A stretch of 64,000 nt of DNA from Siphonodentalium dalli (taxonomy: Eukaryota > Mollusca > Scaphopoda > Gadilida > Siphonodentaliidae), in the NCBI GenBank assembly GCA_032622095.1, contig CP136067.1:40961549-41025548 (forward strand). The letters run 5' to 3'. This document shows positions 1-10,204 of this stretch, piece after piece (position 1 is the first letter of the stretch; the number at the start of each line of letters is the position of its first letter). The position numbers were made by a program, and so were the translations under genes. The notes under the pieces were generated by a model. It was given only the letters and a program-made list of their open reading frames with translations, was not told where the DNA came from and ran no database searches.

Positions 1-1602
1 TATATACATGGTTAATAAGGCAACTACCCGTCAATGATACTTTAATATAGAAAGGGTTAATAAGGTAACTACACGTCAATAATTCTTTAATACAGAAATG
101 GTTAATATGGTAACTTCATGTCAATGATGCTTTATTGTAGAAAGGGTTAATAATGTAACTAATCACCAATGACACTTATTATAGAAAGGGTTAATAAGGT
201 AACTAGGGCCTACCTCTCAATTATTGCTTCAATATAGAAAGGGTTAATAAGGTAATTACACGCCAATGGTACTTTAATATAGAAAGGGTTAATATGGTAA
301 CTATCCGTCAATGATGCTTTAATATAGAAAGGGTTATAATATGGTACTGCACGTCAACGATGCTTTGATACAAAAATGGTTAATAAGGTAATTACCCGTC
401 AATGGCGCTTTAGTATATAAATGGTTAATAATGTAACTACTCACCTATGATACTTAGTATATAACGGGTTGTTTAAGGTAACTACCTGTCAATTAATGCT
501 TTAATATAGAAAGGGTTAATAAGGTAACTACATGCCAATGATACTTAGTATAGAAAGGGTCAATAAGGTAACTGCCTGTCAATTAATGCTTTAATATAGA
601 AAGGGTTAATAAGGTAACTACACGTTAATGTATATGAAGGGTTAATAAGGTAACTACACGACAATGGTACTTTAGTATATACAGGGTTAATAAGGCAACT
701 ATCCGTCAATGGTGCTTTAATATTGAAAGGGTTAACATGGTAACCACACGTCAATGATGTTTTAATATAGAAAGGGTTAATAAGGTAACTACACATCAAT
801 GGTGCGTTAATATAGAAAGGGTTAATAAGGTAACTTCACGTCAATGATGCTTTAATATAGAAAGGGTTAATATGGTAACTACTCACCAATGATACTTTTA
901 AAGAACGGGTTAATAATGTAACTACTCGGCAATAATTCTTTAATATAGAAATGGTTAATATGGTAATTACACGTCAATGATGCTTTAATATAGAAAGGGC
1001 TATAATAAGGTAACTACACGTCAATGATGCTTTAATACAAAAATTGTTAATAAGGTAACTACCCATCAATGGCGATTTAATATAGAAAGGGTTAATAATG
1101 CAACCACTCACCAATAATATTAAGTATAGAAAGGGTTAATAAGGTAACTACCTGTCAATTAATGCTTTAATATAGAAAGGGTTAATAAGGTCACTACACG
1201 CCAATGGTACTTAGTATAGAAATGGATAAGGTAATTATACACGACAATGATAATTTGGTATATACAGAGATAATAAGGCAACTACCCGTCAATGATGCTA
1301 TAATATAGAAAGGGTTAACATGGTAACTACACATCAATTATGTTTTAATATAGAAAGGGTTAATAAGGTAACTACACGTCAATGATGCTTTAATACAGAA
1401 AGGGTTAATAAGGTAACTTCACGTCAATGATGCTTTAATATAGAATGGGTTAATACTGTAACTACTCACCAATGTTACTTACTATAGAAAGGGTTAATAA
1501 GGTAACTACCTGTCAAGTAATGCTTTAATATAGAATGGTTAATAATGGTTAACTACACGCCAATGATGCTGTAATATAGAACGGGTTAATACGGTAACTT
1601 CA
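1..1602. repeat. 45-bp AT-rich minisatellite, about 35 copies
   Basis: The block is a run of degenerate copies of a ~45-bp unit with the core AAAGGGTTAATAAGGTAACT followed by a variable ACACGTCAATGATGCTTTAATATAG-like half. Copies differ by substitutions and small indels, and some carry TATGG for TAAGG. The array is already under way at base 1, so its left end lies outside the window. Open frames on the minus strand here are repeat artefacts rich in the YLINPFY motif. Confidence 0.95.
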
Positions 1603-1619
1603 AGTGCAGATTATACAGT

Positions 1620-1965
1620 TTAACAAAATACCACAGGTGTATATATCCGGGTGAACACTGTAGTAAATACCTGGGCGAAAACCTGGTGTAAATACCTGGG
1701 TGTAAATACTCCGGATAACCTGGGTCTAAATACCACCCGGGTGTGACAGCGTTTTTCTAAATTATATCCGTAAAAACCCGGGTAAACTGGGGTTTAACAT
1801 AACATATATAGAAAACACCAGGGTAAATCTTTATAAAGCCCTGATTTACCTGGGTGTAACCTGGGTGTGACCTGGGTGGAACCAGGGTAAAACCTACATG
1901 TACCGGGGTTCATCAGGGGTATACCTAGGTAAACACCAAGATTTACCCAGGTACATTTTTATATG
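1620..1965. repeat. Degenerate ~15-bp tandem repeat (CCTGGGTGTAAATA)
   Basis: Short, poorly kept copies of CCTGGGTGTAAATAC occur in both orientations (ACCCAGG near 1945). The block directly follows the 45-bp array but has a different, more GC-rich unit. No coding potential is visible. Confidence 0.75.
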
Positions 1966-2520
1966 GGCCCTTTAGTACAGCTGTCAGTTTGTAACTTTAT
2001 CTATCGTCTATTTGTGAAAACATTCCTTTCCAGTCGCTATCAAGAGATGAAAGTTCTCTCAAATAAGAAATGAAGCCATATTTCCCACTAAATCCATCAG
2101 AAAGCTCTCAGTGAGAGCTTTCATATGAATGGCAACAAGCCCTATTCCTGACTAAATCCTGGAAAATTACCCATAATTCTGCTGTGGTTAAGGAGTCGAT
2201 TATTTAGGGCATTATTGTACTCATCAATGAGTATTTAGGATATACAGGGTTGAATGACCCATATATCTGAGCTTGACAAAGTCGTCACAAACTTTATCTG
2301 GGTAATTATCATCAGCACTTGGTGGTCTTTGGAACGCTGTGACAATGGCAGATTTACCTCGACCAAGTAAATCTAACTCTATAATGATTAGTTCTGTGAC
2401 TTTTACACAAAGTACCTCTGTGCAATTCAGGTCACTTCGTGTTGCAATCGAGACACAACTGTATTAACTGTACAAATACGTACATATATTAACAATGAAA
2501 CGGAAGACATGAATACCGTC
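1966..2520. other. No gene seen; one short perfect hairpin
   Basis: No supported coding region. At 2100-2122 there is an almost perfect 23-bp palindrome (GAAAGCTCTCA / TGAGAGCTTTC), too small to assign a role. Confidence 0.5.
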
Positions 2521-2589
2521 GACACACACTATGAAAATGTTACATACAGCTTGGCAAATTGTTCAGCCTGGTCAAATGCTGAAATATAA

Positions 2590-2905
2590 ACCTGCAAATA
2601 GTGGGTCTGTCATTTGCAGAATGAGGTCCCCAGAGGGTGAATTTAATGATGCTATCTCATACAGCGGGCTAGCATCACCAAATTCATTCTGCTTAGGCGT
2701 CATCTTCTGGGAAGTACCTATAGTATCAAATTTACATTGTTTTAATACTTTATCCCTTCTGGGAAGTTGCTATGTTCCCTAATTTGCAGAAGATAAAATG
2801 CATACTCCATGTGACTAATGGCTGAACCAACTTCAACTTGGGAAATTCAATCTGATCCTTGGTCTCCCATTGACAGTTTTAGAGAGTTGTAGTGCTAAAT
2901 GGGGG
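2590..2905 (+). repeat. Dispersed repeat family A, copy 1 (foldback-like)
   Basis: This segment is homologous to 34390-34750 in reverse orientation. Shared blocks include CTAATTTGCAGAAGATAAAA, CCCTTCTGGGAAGT and TTCAATCTGATCCT. The repeat also folds on itself: GAGGGTGAATTTAATGATG near 2634 pairs roughly with the CATCACCAAATTCATTC stretch near 2673. The 83-codon frame at 2531-2782 lies mostly inside the repeat and looks incidental. Confidence 0.75.
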
Positions 2906-3038
2906 AACATGTAACACTTAGTGTGGTTTCATCCATCGTACTAGATGGAAGTATGTAGTGGAACAATTCAACCCTTCCATGACTGGAGGTTCTTGACATG
3001 TCAATGCATTATGTTATATCGAGTATCACATAGGGAGC

Positions 3039-3073
3039 CTCTCATATATAAGAGAATGCATTGGCCTAACAAT
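3039..3073. repeat. Solo half of the GAATGCATTGGC hairpin module
   Basis: CTCATATATAAGAGAATG followed by CATTGGCCTAACAAT is identical to the right arm and flank of the hairpin in the 39.4-kb element. The left arm is missing, so this is a truncated copy. Confidence 0.8.
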
Positions 3074-3175
3074 ATCTACATATAATCACACCCCTCTGAA
3101 TTCACACTTTTAACTTCCGTAAGAATGAATACAAATCGCAATACGCATACACAAACGTCTCCGACAGTCACCGGG

Positions 3176-3337
3176 CAATAACTGAAGTGGCAACCTCATA
3201 AAAAGCGATGAAGAGTACGCCACTTCAAGTCGACCGTGCGCACGTGCTCACTGCGTGGTGTCCACTTCACAAAAAGCAATGAACCACCTACGTCACTTCA
3301 AGACGATCGTGTCCACGCGCTCGTTGCGTGTTGTTAT
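3176..3337 (+). repeat. Diverged two-copy tandem duplication, ~75 bp
   Basis: Two successive units share CACTTCA, AAAAAGCRATGAA, CRCCACTTCAAG and a GC-rich tail (CGTGCGCACGTGCTC then CGTGTCCACGCGCTCG). The second unit begins near 3260. The GC content is higher than in the surroundings. Function is unknown. Confidence 0.55.
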
Positions 3338-3895
3338 TTGGGAAACTATTGGAATTTGAACAGTTTTTAATTAATGGTGTATGATTATAAGAAATTACTT
3401 AAAATTGCAGATCGATTGGGATCATTGACTTTGACAGACAGAATAATTTAAACAAAGTTTCGGGATTCAGACACTTTGTTTTGTTTATCTGCGGTCAGAA
3501 TCAAATGACTCCATTCGATATACAAGTTATTTCTTAAATAACCAAGCGTGTTGCAAACGCAGTTATCTTCAATTCGCTAATCCATTTTCGTGTGCGCCTT
3601 GGTCGTTGCCAACTCATTTAATCCAGCTCCTGATGCACTTTGGAAGTTTATCTGCACGTTTTTTTGGGTCCGTGAAGATTCGACCGAGGGAAGATTCGGC
3701 TGGGAAGATTCGGCTGAGAAGTTTCGGCTGGTTGTATCGGCCGAATCTTCTTAGGTTTAGACCTATTTTTGGGGAGGAATTTTTTGTGTTTTGTGGCTGT
3801 TGTTTTTTTTTCTGACAAGATATATAGTAACTCTTTGTTCATGTCGCACATTACAATGCATCTGTGTCTCTATTTGTACAAAACATATATCCACC
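3338..3895. other. No gene seen; short GAAGATTCGGCTGGG repeats
   Basis: From 3676 to 3752 a 15-bp motif GAAGATTCGGCTGGG occurs about four times and ends in an inverted copy (GGCCGAATCTTC). The overlapping small frames on both strands are explained by this repeat and by homopolymer T tracts. Confidence 0.5.
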
Positions 3896-4440
3896 AATTA
3901 TATGCCGGAATGATAGCTTTCACATATGTATCGATCAATCATACCCCACAATGATAACTCATTCATATTTATTGACCAAGCATACCCCACAATGATAACT
4001 CATTCATATGTATCGATCAAGCATAGCCCACAATGATAACTCATTCATATGTATCGACCAAGCATACCCCACAATGATAACTCATTCATATGTATCGACC
4101 AAGCAATGTCCATTATGATAACTCATTCATATGTTTCGACCAAGCATACCCCTCAATGATAACTCATTCATATGTATCGACTAAGCATACCCCTCAATGA
4201 TAACTCAGCCATGTGTATCGACCAAGTATACCCCTCAATGATAACTCATTCATATGTATCGACCAAGCATACCCCATTATAACTCATTCATATGTATCGA
4301 CCAATCATACCACTCAATGATAACGCATTCATATGTATCGACCAAGCATATACCGCAATGATAACTCATTCATATGTATCGACCAAGCATTTACCACAAT
4401 GATAACTCATTCATATGTATCGACCAAGCATGTACCACAA
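3896..4440. repeat. 41-bp minisatellite, block 1 (~13 copies)
   Basis: Units read CATATGTATCGACCAAGC then ATACCCCACAATGATAACTCATT, with high similarity between neighbours. The second block at 5013-5640 is the same family with sequence drift, so the two were probably one array. Confidence 0.93.
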
Positions 4441-5012
4441 TGAGAATGAAAGCGAGTTTGGAGTTTGGGATGATACCCGGGAAGTTTTGAAAGGGCGGTC
4501 GGCCTCTCCTACAACCCAATTTTGAATGCTGTAATTCCGCTGAAGAGCGTTTGTAGAGTTTGTGAGTTTGTAAGTAGATTGATATCTAAACATACACAGT
4601 TGGTGTTTGCCTACTGTGCATGGGGTGGATGCCACCGCAACAAGAAGCAAATCCCCACCCCATTCCGAACCCGGACCGGCGATGAAGACTTGCCTTGTTT
4701 TCTTTTTGTGAGTTTGTGTGCTTTGATATTTATATCATTTTGAGTTGTGAATAGTTATAATTAATTGTCCTATTTAGTGCTTGCGTGGACTCCAGTTGCC
4801 ATAGTCTGTTGTATTCCGGGCTTGTACTATGGGCTCAACGCTGGGAAGAGGGTGCAATGCCAGCCGATTTACTTAAGGTCTGTCGGGGGCACTCGGGGCT
4901 CCTCAACTATTGATGGTGCAATGCCCACCTTCACTCATGTGCGAGTGTCAGAACTCGTTGACCTGGTTGTGTGATGCGGTCGTGGACTGAGGAAGCAGCT
5001 GATGCAAAGAGA
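4441..5012. other. Non-repetitive block interrupting the 41-bp array
   Basis: About 570 bp with no relation to the arrays on either side. The 8-mer GAGAATGA occurs at both junctions (4442 and about 5010), compatible with an insertion duplicating its target, but the flanking array itself contains AATGAGAA, so this is weak. An imperfect hairpin (ATGGGGTGGA / CCACCCCAT) lies near 4620-4665. No recognisable protein. Confidence 0.45.
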
Positions 5013-5640
5013 ATGAGAACTGACATATGCACCAACTATATACCAGAATGAGATATCACTCTTATATATCCCCCAATCATATACCAGCATGAGAACTGAC
5101 GCATATATGCACCAATGATATATCGGCATGAGAGCTCACTCATATGAATCGACCAATCATATTCCAGAATGAGAACTGACACATATCTGCACCAATGATA
5201 TGCCGGCATGAGAGCTCACTCATGTGAATCGACCAATCATATTCCAGAATGAGAACGTACACATATATCACCAATGATATGCCGGCATGAGAGCTCACTC
5301 ATATGTGTCGAATAATCATATTCTACAATGAGAGCTCAGTCGTATTTATCGACCAATTATATCCTACAATGAGAGCTCGCTCATATGTATCGACCAATCA
5401 TATTCCACAATGAGAGCTCGCTCATATGTATCGAACACTCATATCCCACAATGGGAGCTCGCTCTTATGTATCGACCAATCAAATCCAAAAATGAGAACT
5501 GACAATGATATGCCAAAATGAGAGCTCACTCATATGTATCAACCAATAATAACCAACAATCAGAACTGACATATATCAGGACCAATGATATCGCACTATT
5601 AATGCTCGAACATGAATGTCGACCAATCATATCCCAGAGT
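5013..5640. repeat. 41-bp minisatellite, block 2 (80-bp dimer form)
   Basis: Units such as CATATGTATCGACCAATC, then ATATTCCAGAATGAGAACTG and a sister type GATATGCCGGCATGAGAGCTC, alternate to give an ~80-bp higher-order period in the left half. It reverts to a simple 41-bp period near 5320-5500. Confidence 0.9.
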
Positions 5641-5699
5641 GTTTGTGATTCAATATGAACCGGACAGCTGTCTACAAACCGGTATGTCCTTAAACTGTT

Positions 5700-6120
5700 C
5701 AGAAAAGGCACAGGGATGTGGTGAGGTAGCTTCGGTGTGGTACGCACGGGTATGGCATATGGATGTGATGATGTGGTGGCTATGTACGACATATGGCTGT
5801 GATGAGGTGGTTTCCGTGGCACATGGGTGTGCTGGTGTGGTTTCTGTATACGGCACAGGGATTATTACGATATGGTAATTTCTGTGCACTGCACAGGGAT
5901 GTGAAGATGTAGTTTATGCGAACGGCACAGGGCTATTTTGAGGTGTGCGCAACGGCACAGGGGTGTGTTAAGATGGCAGAAACGGCACAGGGTATGGTGA
6001 TTTGGGTACAAACGGCACAGGGGTGTGATGAGATGGCTTCTGTATGCGGCACAGGGGTGTGATGATATAGTGTTTGTGTATGGAACATGTGTGTAATAAG
6101 GTGGTTTCTTTTGACAATTG
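5700..6120. repeat. Degenerate ~35-bp tandem repeat (GGCACAGGGGTGTGATGA)
   Basis: Copies of GGCACAGGGGTGTGATGAGG with variable spacers (GTTTCTGTATAC and similar). Several frames on both strands stay open only because of the repeat; they show repeated PCAxxT-type peptides and no domain. Confidence 0.8.
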
Positions 6121-6155
6121 TGGTACGAGAAGGTTTGCCGATCGTCTAGAGGCCA

Positions 6156-6173
6156 CATATATATATATATATT
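6156..6173. repeat. (TA)n microsatellite
   Basis: Short uninterrupted TA run at the right edge of the 35-bp array. Confidence 0.9.
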
Positions 6174-6254
6174 ATCAATAATGACGACAGCTCCACCAGC
6201 AATATTGAATCAGTCATTTTAATAAACAAACAACGCATCAAATTTTCATTTGAG

Positions 6255-6330
6255 ATCTCCCTCAACTCAGATCAAGCTTGAAAATCTATCCCGATTTTCG
6301 CCTATGTCGCGGTTCGAACCCGTGCCAACC
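6255..6330 (+). ncRNA. Possible tRNA-derived SINE head (tRNA-like fold)
   Basis: At 6308-6324 the sequence CGCGGTTCGAACCCGTG forms a textbook T-arm: a 5-bp stem with one G-T pair and the 7-nt loop TTCGAAC, which also fits an RNA polymerase III B box. Upstream, 6280-6299 forms a 6- to 7-bp stem in the place of an anticodon arm, and ACTCAGATCAAGC stands where a D arm would be, but the A box is poor and the acceptor stem does not close. I read this as a decayed tRNA-like or SINE sequence, not a working tRNA. Confidence 0.3.
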
Positions 6331-6399
6331 TGGTCTATCCCAGACAACCAGACAAGATAGATGTGCATTTATTGGCATAAAACACTCAGATGAGCAATG

Positions 6400-7383
6400 T
6401 ACAATAATAAGAACATAGATAGATATGTTTAGTTGTACAATAATATATAATACATTAACAAAATATGAAACAAAAGTATATTATTGCACATGAGAAGCAT
6501 GACCTAGCTTACGTATTTTAAATTTCAAACAGATTACCTGGTAGTTGGATGGCCGGTTGGTGCCTACATATGTATTCTATATGGGCATTTGAATCAAGAA
6601 CGGGTTGAATTTTGAACTATGCTGAGTGCATAATAAAAGAGATAAAACATTAATGAGTGAGTCAAGTGGCTTATTGTCGACTGCAAATGTAGCATAATCT
6701 GTTTACACAGTATACCATTCAATAATATTTACCTATTAGTTCCATAGACAATAACTATTTGATGTGTAGTTAAATTTACATTTTTTATTTTGGAATTCCA
6801 CACTTTAGGAAATGAATGTCTTGGTAGGGTTTCTGAAAAACATGTTTAGGCTTATTGCTTCTTAGTTTATCCGCATGTCTAGTGCTAACACAGAGGGAAT
6901 ATGGGAACATATTCTTGGGGAGATTATTTCTAGGCAAGTTCTACGTGAAAAACAGCTGCATTCACTGTATATATATATCTTTGAACATTATATTTTCTTG
7001 TTTGAAGGGGGGTTCTGTGTGGCTCCTATATTTTGTGTTGCATAAAATACGAATCGCCCTGTTTTGTGAGGTGGATAATACGCCCATGTGAACAAAACAA
7101 TGCAGAACTATTCAGTCAATTTAGTATCGTTAACATTTAGTTAGAAAACATACGCCGGGCGAACCTGGTGTAGTAATTTATATTCGCCGGGAAACATTGG
7201 GGTAAAAATACACGAAATGCTTAGATAGTTTGGATATCAAGAAATTACTTATCAGGTGATCGCAAATTTACGAAATCCTTTCACCGTTGCCGGCTGCAAT
7301 GAAATAAGACTCTTTTTATTTGTTCCATTTTACCAAGTGACCACGATCCAATGTTGCATGTGCTCCGCTACCGGTTATCATTT
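6400..7383. other. No gene seen
   Basis: AT-rich sequence with a (TA)n stretch near 6968. A 78-codon plus-strand frame at 6855-7091 has no recognisable domain and I do not call it a gene. Confidence 0.5.
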
Positions 7384-7974
7384 GACATACTTTATTCGTA
7401 TTTAAATTCGCGCAGTAGTATTTTTCGCTCAGTTTTGAATTCGCACACTTTAAATTCGCGCACCTAGCTGCGCGAATTCATAATTGACAAAAACAATTTC
7501 GTAACATTTCCGTGATATTTTCGTATATCTTGGAGCTGATGACAGTTTCGGTTCTTAGTCATTGCTGGAGATAGTATATGTGTATATTAAACACCATCGC
7601 GGTGGATTTGCATCGTGTAGACATTAAAATACTAATTACATACAACATCATTTTGTGGCGTCCTGGAATATTAGTATTTCTTATATAAGTTCAAAAATGT
7701 CTATGTTACCATGACTTGTCGCTTGGCATTGTGGGCAATGACCTTGATAGCGGTTGACCGAATGTAAATATATGCATACATGTATAGGCATAATTGTCTA
7801 TTCAACCGTTCATAAATATATGTAAACTCAGTAACATAGCCCTCTTGTATTACCTATGAGATGTGGTTCAGATTAAACTTGGGAGTCGTACTAGTTTTAG
7901 CTCAGTTTTAAATTCGCGCACCGATGGGTGCACGAAAAATAGTACTGCGCGAATTTAAATACGAGTAAGGTATC
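7384..7974. mobile_element. TIR element (~590 bp) with ~42-bp terminal inverted repeats
   Basis: The left end GAxATACxTTAxTCG followed by TATTTAAATTCGCGCAG is repeated in reverse complement at 7933-7974 (CTGCGCGAATTTAAATACGA). The two ends match over about 42 bp with four or so mismatches. A further AATTCGCGCAC motif occurs just inside both ends. The interior has no transposase-like frame, so this is a non-autonomous element. No clear target duplication was found, so the superfamily is open. Confidence 0.75.
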
Positions 7975-8249
7975 AACTCGGGGGGAGGCTTTTATTTTGT
8001 GAATGTATGGTATGGCTATTTATATTGTTATCGCCAGAAAACAAATTAGGGAGACTATAGAAATGAGCGGTGCCCGTCTGTCCGTTTATAATCTGTTTAA
8101 CCCTTTACCCAACAAAACGGCCAAAACCGGCCAAATAAAGCTTCAACAGCCTAAAATATCTTCGGTCTGTCTCAATAGAACCATACAAATATGGATATCA
8201 TTGGAACCGGCTCCTTGACCACATTGTGATAGTTACAGTTATGCCCTGT

Positions 8250-8318
8250 GCCAATGCATTCTCTTATATATGCGAGTCGACCATAGGTCGCCTCGCATAT
8301 ATAAGAGAATGCATTGGC
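8250..8318 (+). repeat. 69-bp hairpin module, copy 1
   Basis: The arms GCCAATGCATTCTCTTATAT + ATGCGAG and their complement pair over 27 bp. One T/C mismatch follows, then a further 5-bp CGACC/GGTCG stem closed by a 3-nt ATA loop. The same module recurs at 8398-8466, 27000-27061, 37464-37533, 39429-39500 and 39716-39787. Confidence 0.93.
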
Positions 8319-8397
8319 CTAAAAAAAATCTTTTTTTAACACTTTTTACCATTTTTTCTTACATTCTTTAACAATTTTATAATTTTTAATGTGTTAA

Positions 8398-8466
8398 GCC
8401 AATGCATTCTCTTATATATGCGAGGCGACCTATGGTCGACTCGCATATATAAGAGAATGCATTGGC
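8398..8466 (-). repeat. 69-bp hairpin module, copy 2 (inverted)
   Basis: Exact reverse complement of copy 1, as shown by the asymmetric mismatch: GAGGCGACCTATGGTCGACTC here against GAGTCGACCATAGGTCGCCTC there. The pair therefore forms the inner inverted repeat of the element. Confidence 0.93.
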
Positions 8467-8695
8467 ACAGGGCCCTTCTGTTGGGTAAAGGGTTAATGGG
8501 AATAGAAAGGGCGAGCGAATAGAACGAGCATGTGCGACCTTACTGTTACATGATCCTACCCTTATTCCATTCAATAAACCCATTATATATAATGTGATAT
8601 TAAACGTTCGTTTAGTAACAGGAAATAGTGCCAGTTGACCTTTGACTTCCGGTTTGTCGTCTGTTTACATTCCGTATGCTACGTCTCAAAATATT

Positions 8696-8758
8696 ATGGC
8701 TTCCAATATTTTTCCAACAAAATATAACGATGAAGAGTTTGAAAAGTTATGTCATTAA
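8696..8758 (+). CDS. 20-codon orphan ORF, possible first-exon remnant
   Basis: A short frame starts MASNIFPTKYNDEEFEKL and stops at TAA 8756. The acidic, lysine-rich composition and the start context (TATTATGGC, G at +4) look more like real coding sequence than the AT-rich surroundings would give. The stop comes after 20 codons and no continuation in other frames was found, so it may be a decayed first exon or chance. Confidence 0.2.
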   Translation: MASNIFPTKYNDEEFEKLCH

Positions 8759-8926
8759 ATATACGCCGGAGTCTTTATTTATCTGGGACTATTTATTTAC
8801 GCAGGCAAACAACGCATAGTTACGTGAAACCTCATCGCATGCCTTATAGAAGCCGATGTTAGTTTTGCGTCCCATCTGTTGATTTAAGTATGTTTTGTCG
8901 AGGTTTTGGATCATGTAATAAATAGA

Positions 8927-9070
8927 ATCTACATCTCGTCCCCAGTTTATAGCGGAATTTACAAACTCGTCCAGTAAATTAGGTCTGGACCTCGCAAAAG
9001 TCTCGATCCAGACCTAATTTACTGGATTCGTTTTGTAAATTTCGCTATAAACTGGGGACTCGTTGTAGAT
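8927..9070. repeat. Foldback: ~62-bp inverted repeat with short loop
   Basis: The left arm (ATCTACA, then CCCCAGTTTATAGCG, then CAGTAAATTAGGTCTGGA) is repeated in reverse complement in the right arm, with small indels such as AAACTCGTC against AAAACGAATC. The loop is about 12 nt (CTCGCAAAAGTC). Its size and form suggest a foldback MITE, but no target duplication is clear. Confidence 0.85.
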
Positions 9071-10195
9071 CCTCTATATATTAACTCTCTTAAATTTATA
9101 TATAAAAGTTGGTTCTCATTCTATAATCGCCCCAACTGCGCGTCGACACTTCTAAGTCCGAACATACTCCTGACGGCCAAAGGTTCAGTCACTGTCATAG
9201 TCCTATTTCATGCTGTCAAGAACTTTGATGGTCGCTTTTCTTTGTGCTTTTGTCTCTTTTGTTTTGAGGGGTGCGTTTTCTTGTGGTGGAGGTGGTTTTT
9301 CGATGTCGCTCTCTGGATAAATGTTACAGTAGACTTCAATGGGCAGAGAATTGAAATTGGTCGGTTCGTGAGTCCACTTCTCACGAGTTTTGAATTAACG
9401 TTGCGTGTTTCTTTCCTCGAATGATCAAGTCATTCTCGTGTATTTCGCAACCTGGGTTTTTATATCATTATCGAAGACGTGTGGTTGTGTGAGAGTTATA
9501 AGGTGACCGGTGAGGAAATGTGATGTTTGGGATGTAATAATGACACATATATATGGATACCAATCTTTAACGTATGAAGTATAAGATAATACTGTAATAA
9601 AATTTCTATTTATAATGTTATCAGTCATTTTCTGTTAAAATTCTCACTCATAATTAGTGTTTTATTCACTCATTACGATGACAATTACATAATGTGTCAT
9701 CATTAGTATTGTAATTAATACTATTCATCAAGTCATCATTGTGATTCATAAAATTATATTGTTTAATTAACAATTCATTGAGAACTAGTTTGTTTCCCGC
9801 CGCCATCAGAGGTAAACAAAATTACTTCTGCTAGCATTTCTTAAAAGGGTTCCTACTGCTAATTCCACGTTCTCGACTTTGCACTTTGTGAATATCTCAT
9901 CAATCTTCTAGCCGAAACCATTGGTAGAAACTAGAGTAGAAACGCAATCCATTCAAATAGAGAGCTCAACTTGGCAATCGGGGCATATATTTTTAATAAT
10001 TTCGTGAAATTTGTAAACAAAACATGTTCTGTGCAATTTCAGAGCTCTCTAAGATTGCTGAAATTTGCTTTCGTTAGTTTGCACTTATTCATCTCATACT
10101 TGTTTATTCGAACATATATCATGTTGCATAATTGAGTAAAACGCAAACTTTCCAAGCTTTTAGAAAATCGTATCATAATATCATATTCCTGCATG
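9071..10195. other. No gene seen
   Basis: AT-rich single-copy sequence. A few frames of 60-70 codons show no domain. Nothing else stands out before the retroelement remnant begins. Confidence 0.5.
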
Positions 10196-10204
10196 TTATC
10201 AGTG

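Larger units (their letters stand above)
8101..8492. mobile_element. piggyBac-like MITE flanked by TTAA, carrying two 69-bp hairpins
   Basis: The element lies between TTAA at 8097-8100 and TTAA at 8493-8496. Its ends are CCCTTTACCCAACAAAACGG and, in reverse complement, CCCTTTACCCAACAGAAGGG. A TTAA target with termini starting CCC is the known signature of piggyBac-type elements. Inside are two copies, in opposite orientation, of a 69-bp near-perfect hairpin (8250-8318 and 8398-8466) bounded by CCCTGTG and CACAGGG and separated by an AT-rich spacer. There is no coding capacity. A rearranged copy lies at 26983-27263. Confidence 0.8.

Noticed and set aside
1-6120. Possible CRISPR arrays
   Set aside because: The repeats are tandem and adjoining, with no unique spacers of constant length, and the setting is eukaryotic.
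5526-6158. Four overlapping frames of 79-98 codons
   Set aside because: All are explained by the 41-bp and 35-bp tandem repeats keeping frames open; the peptides merely echo the repeat.
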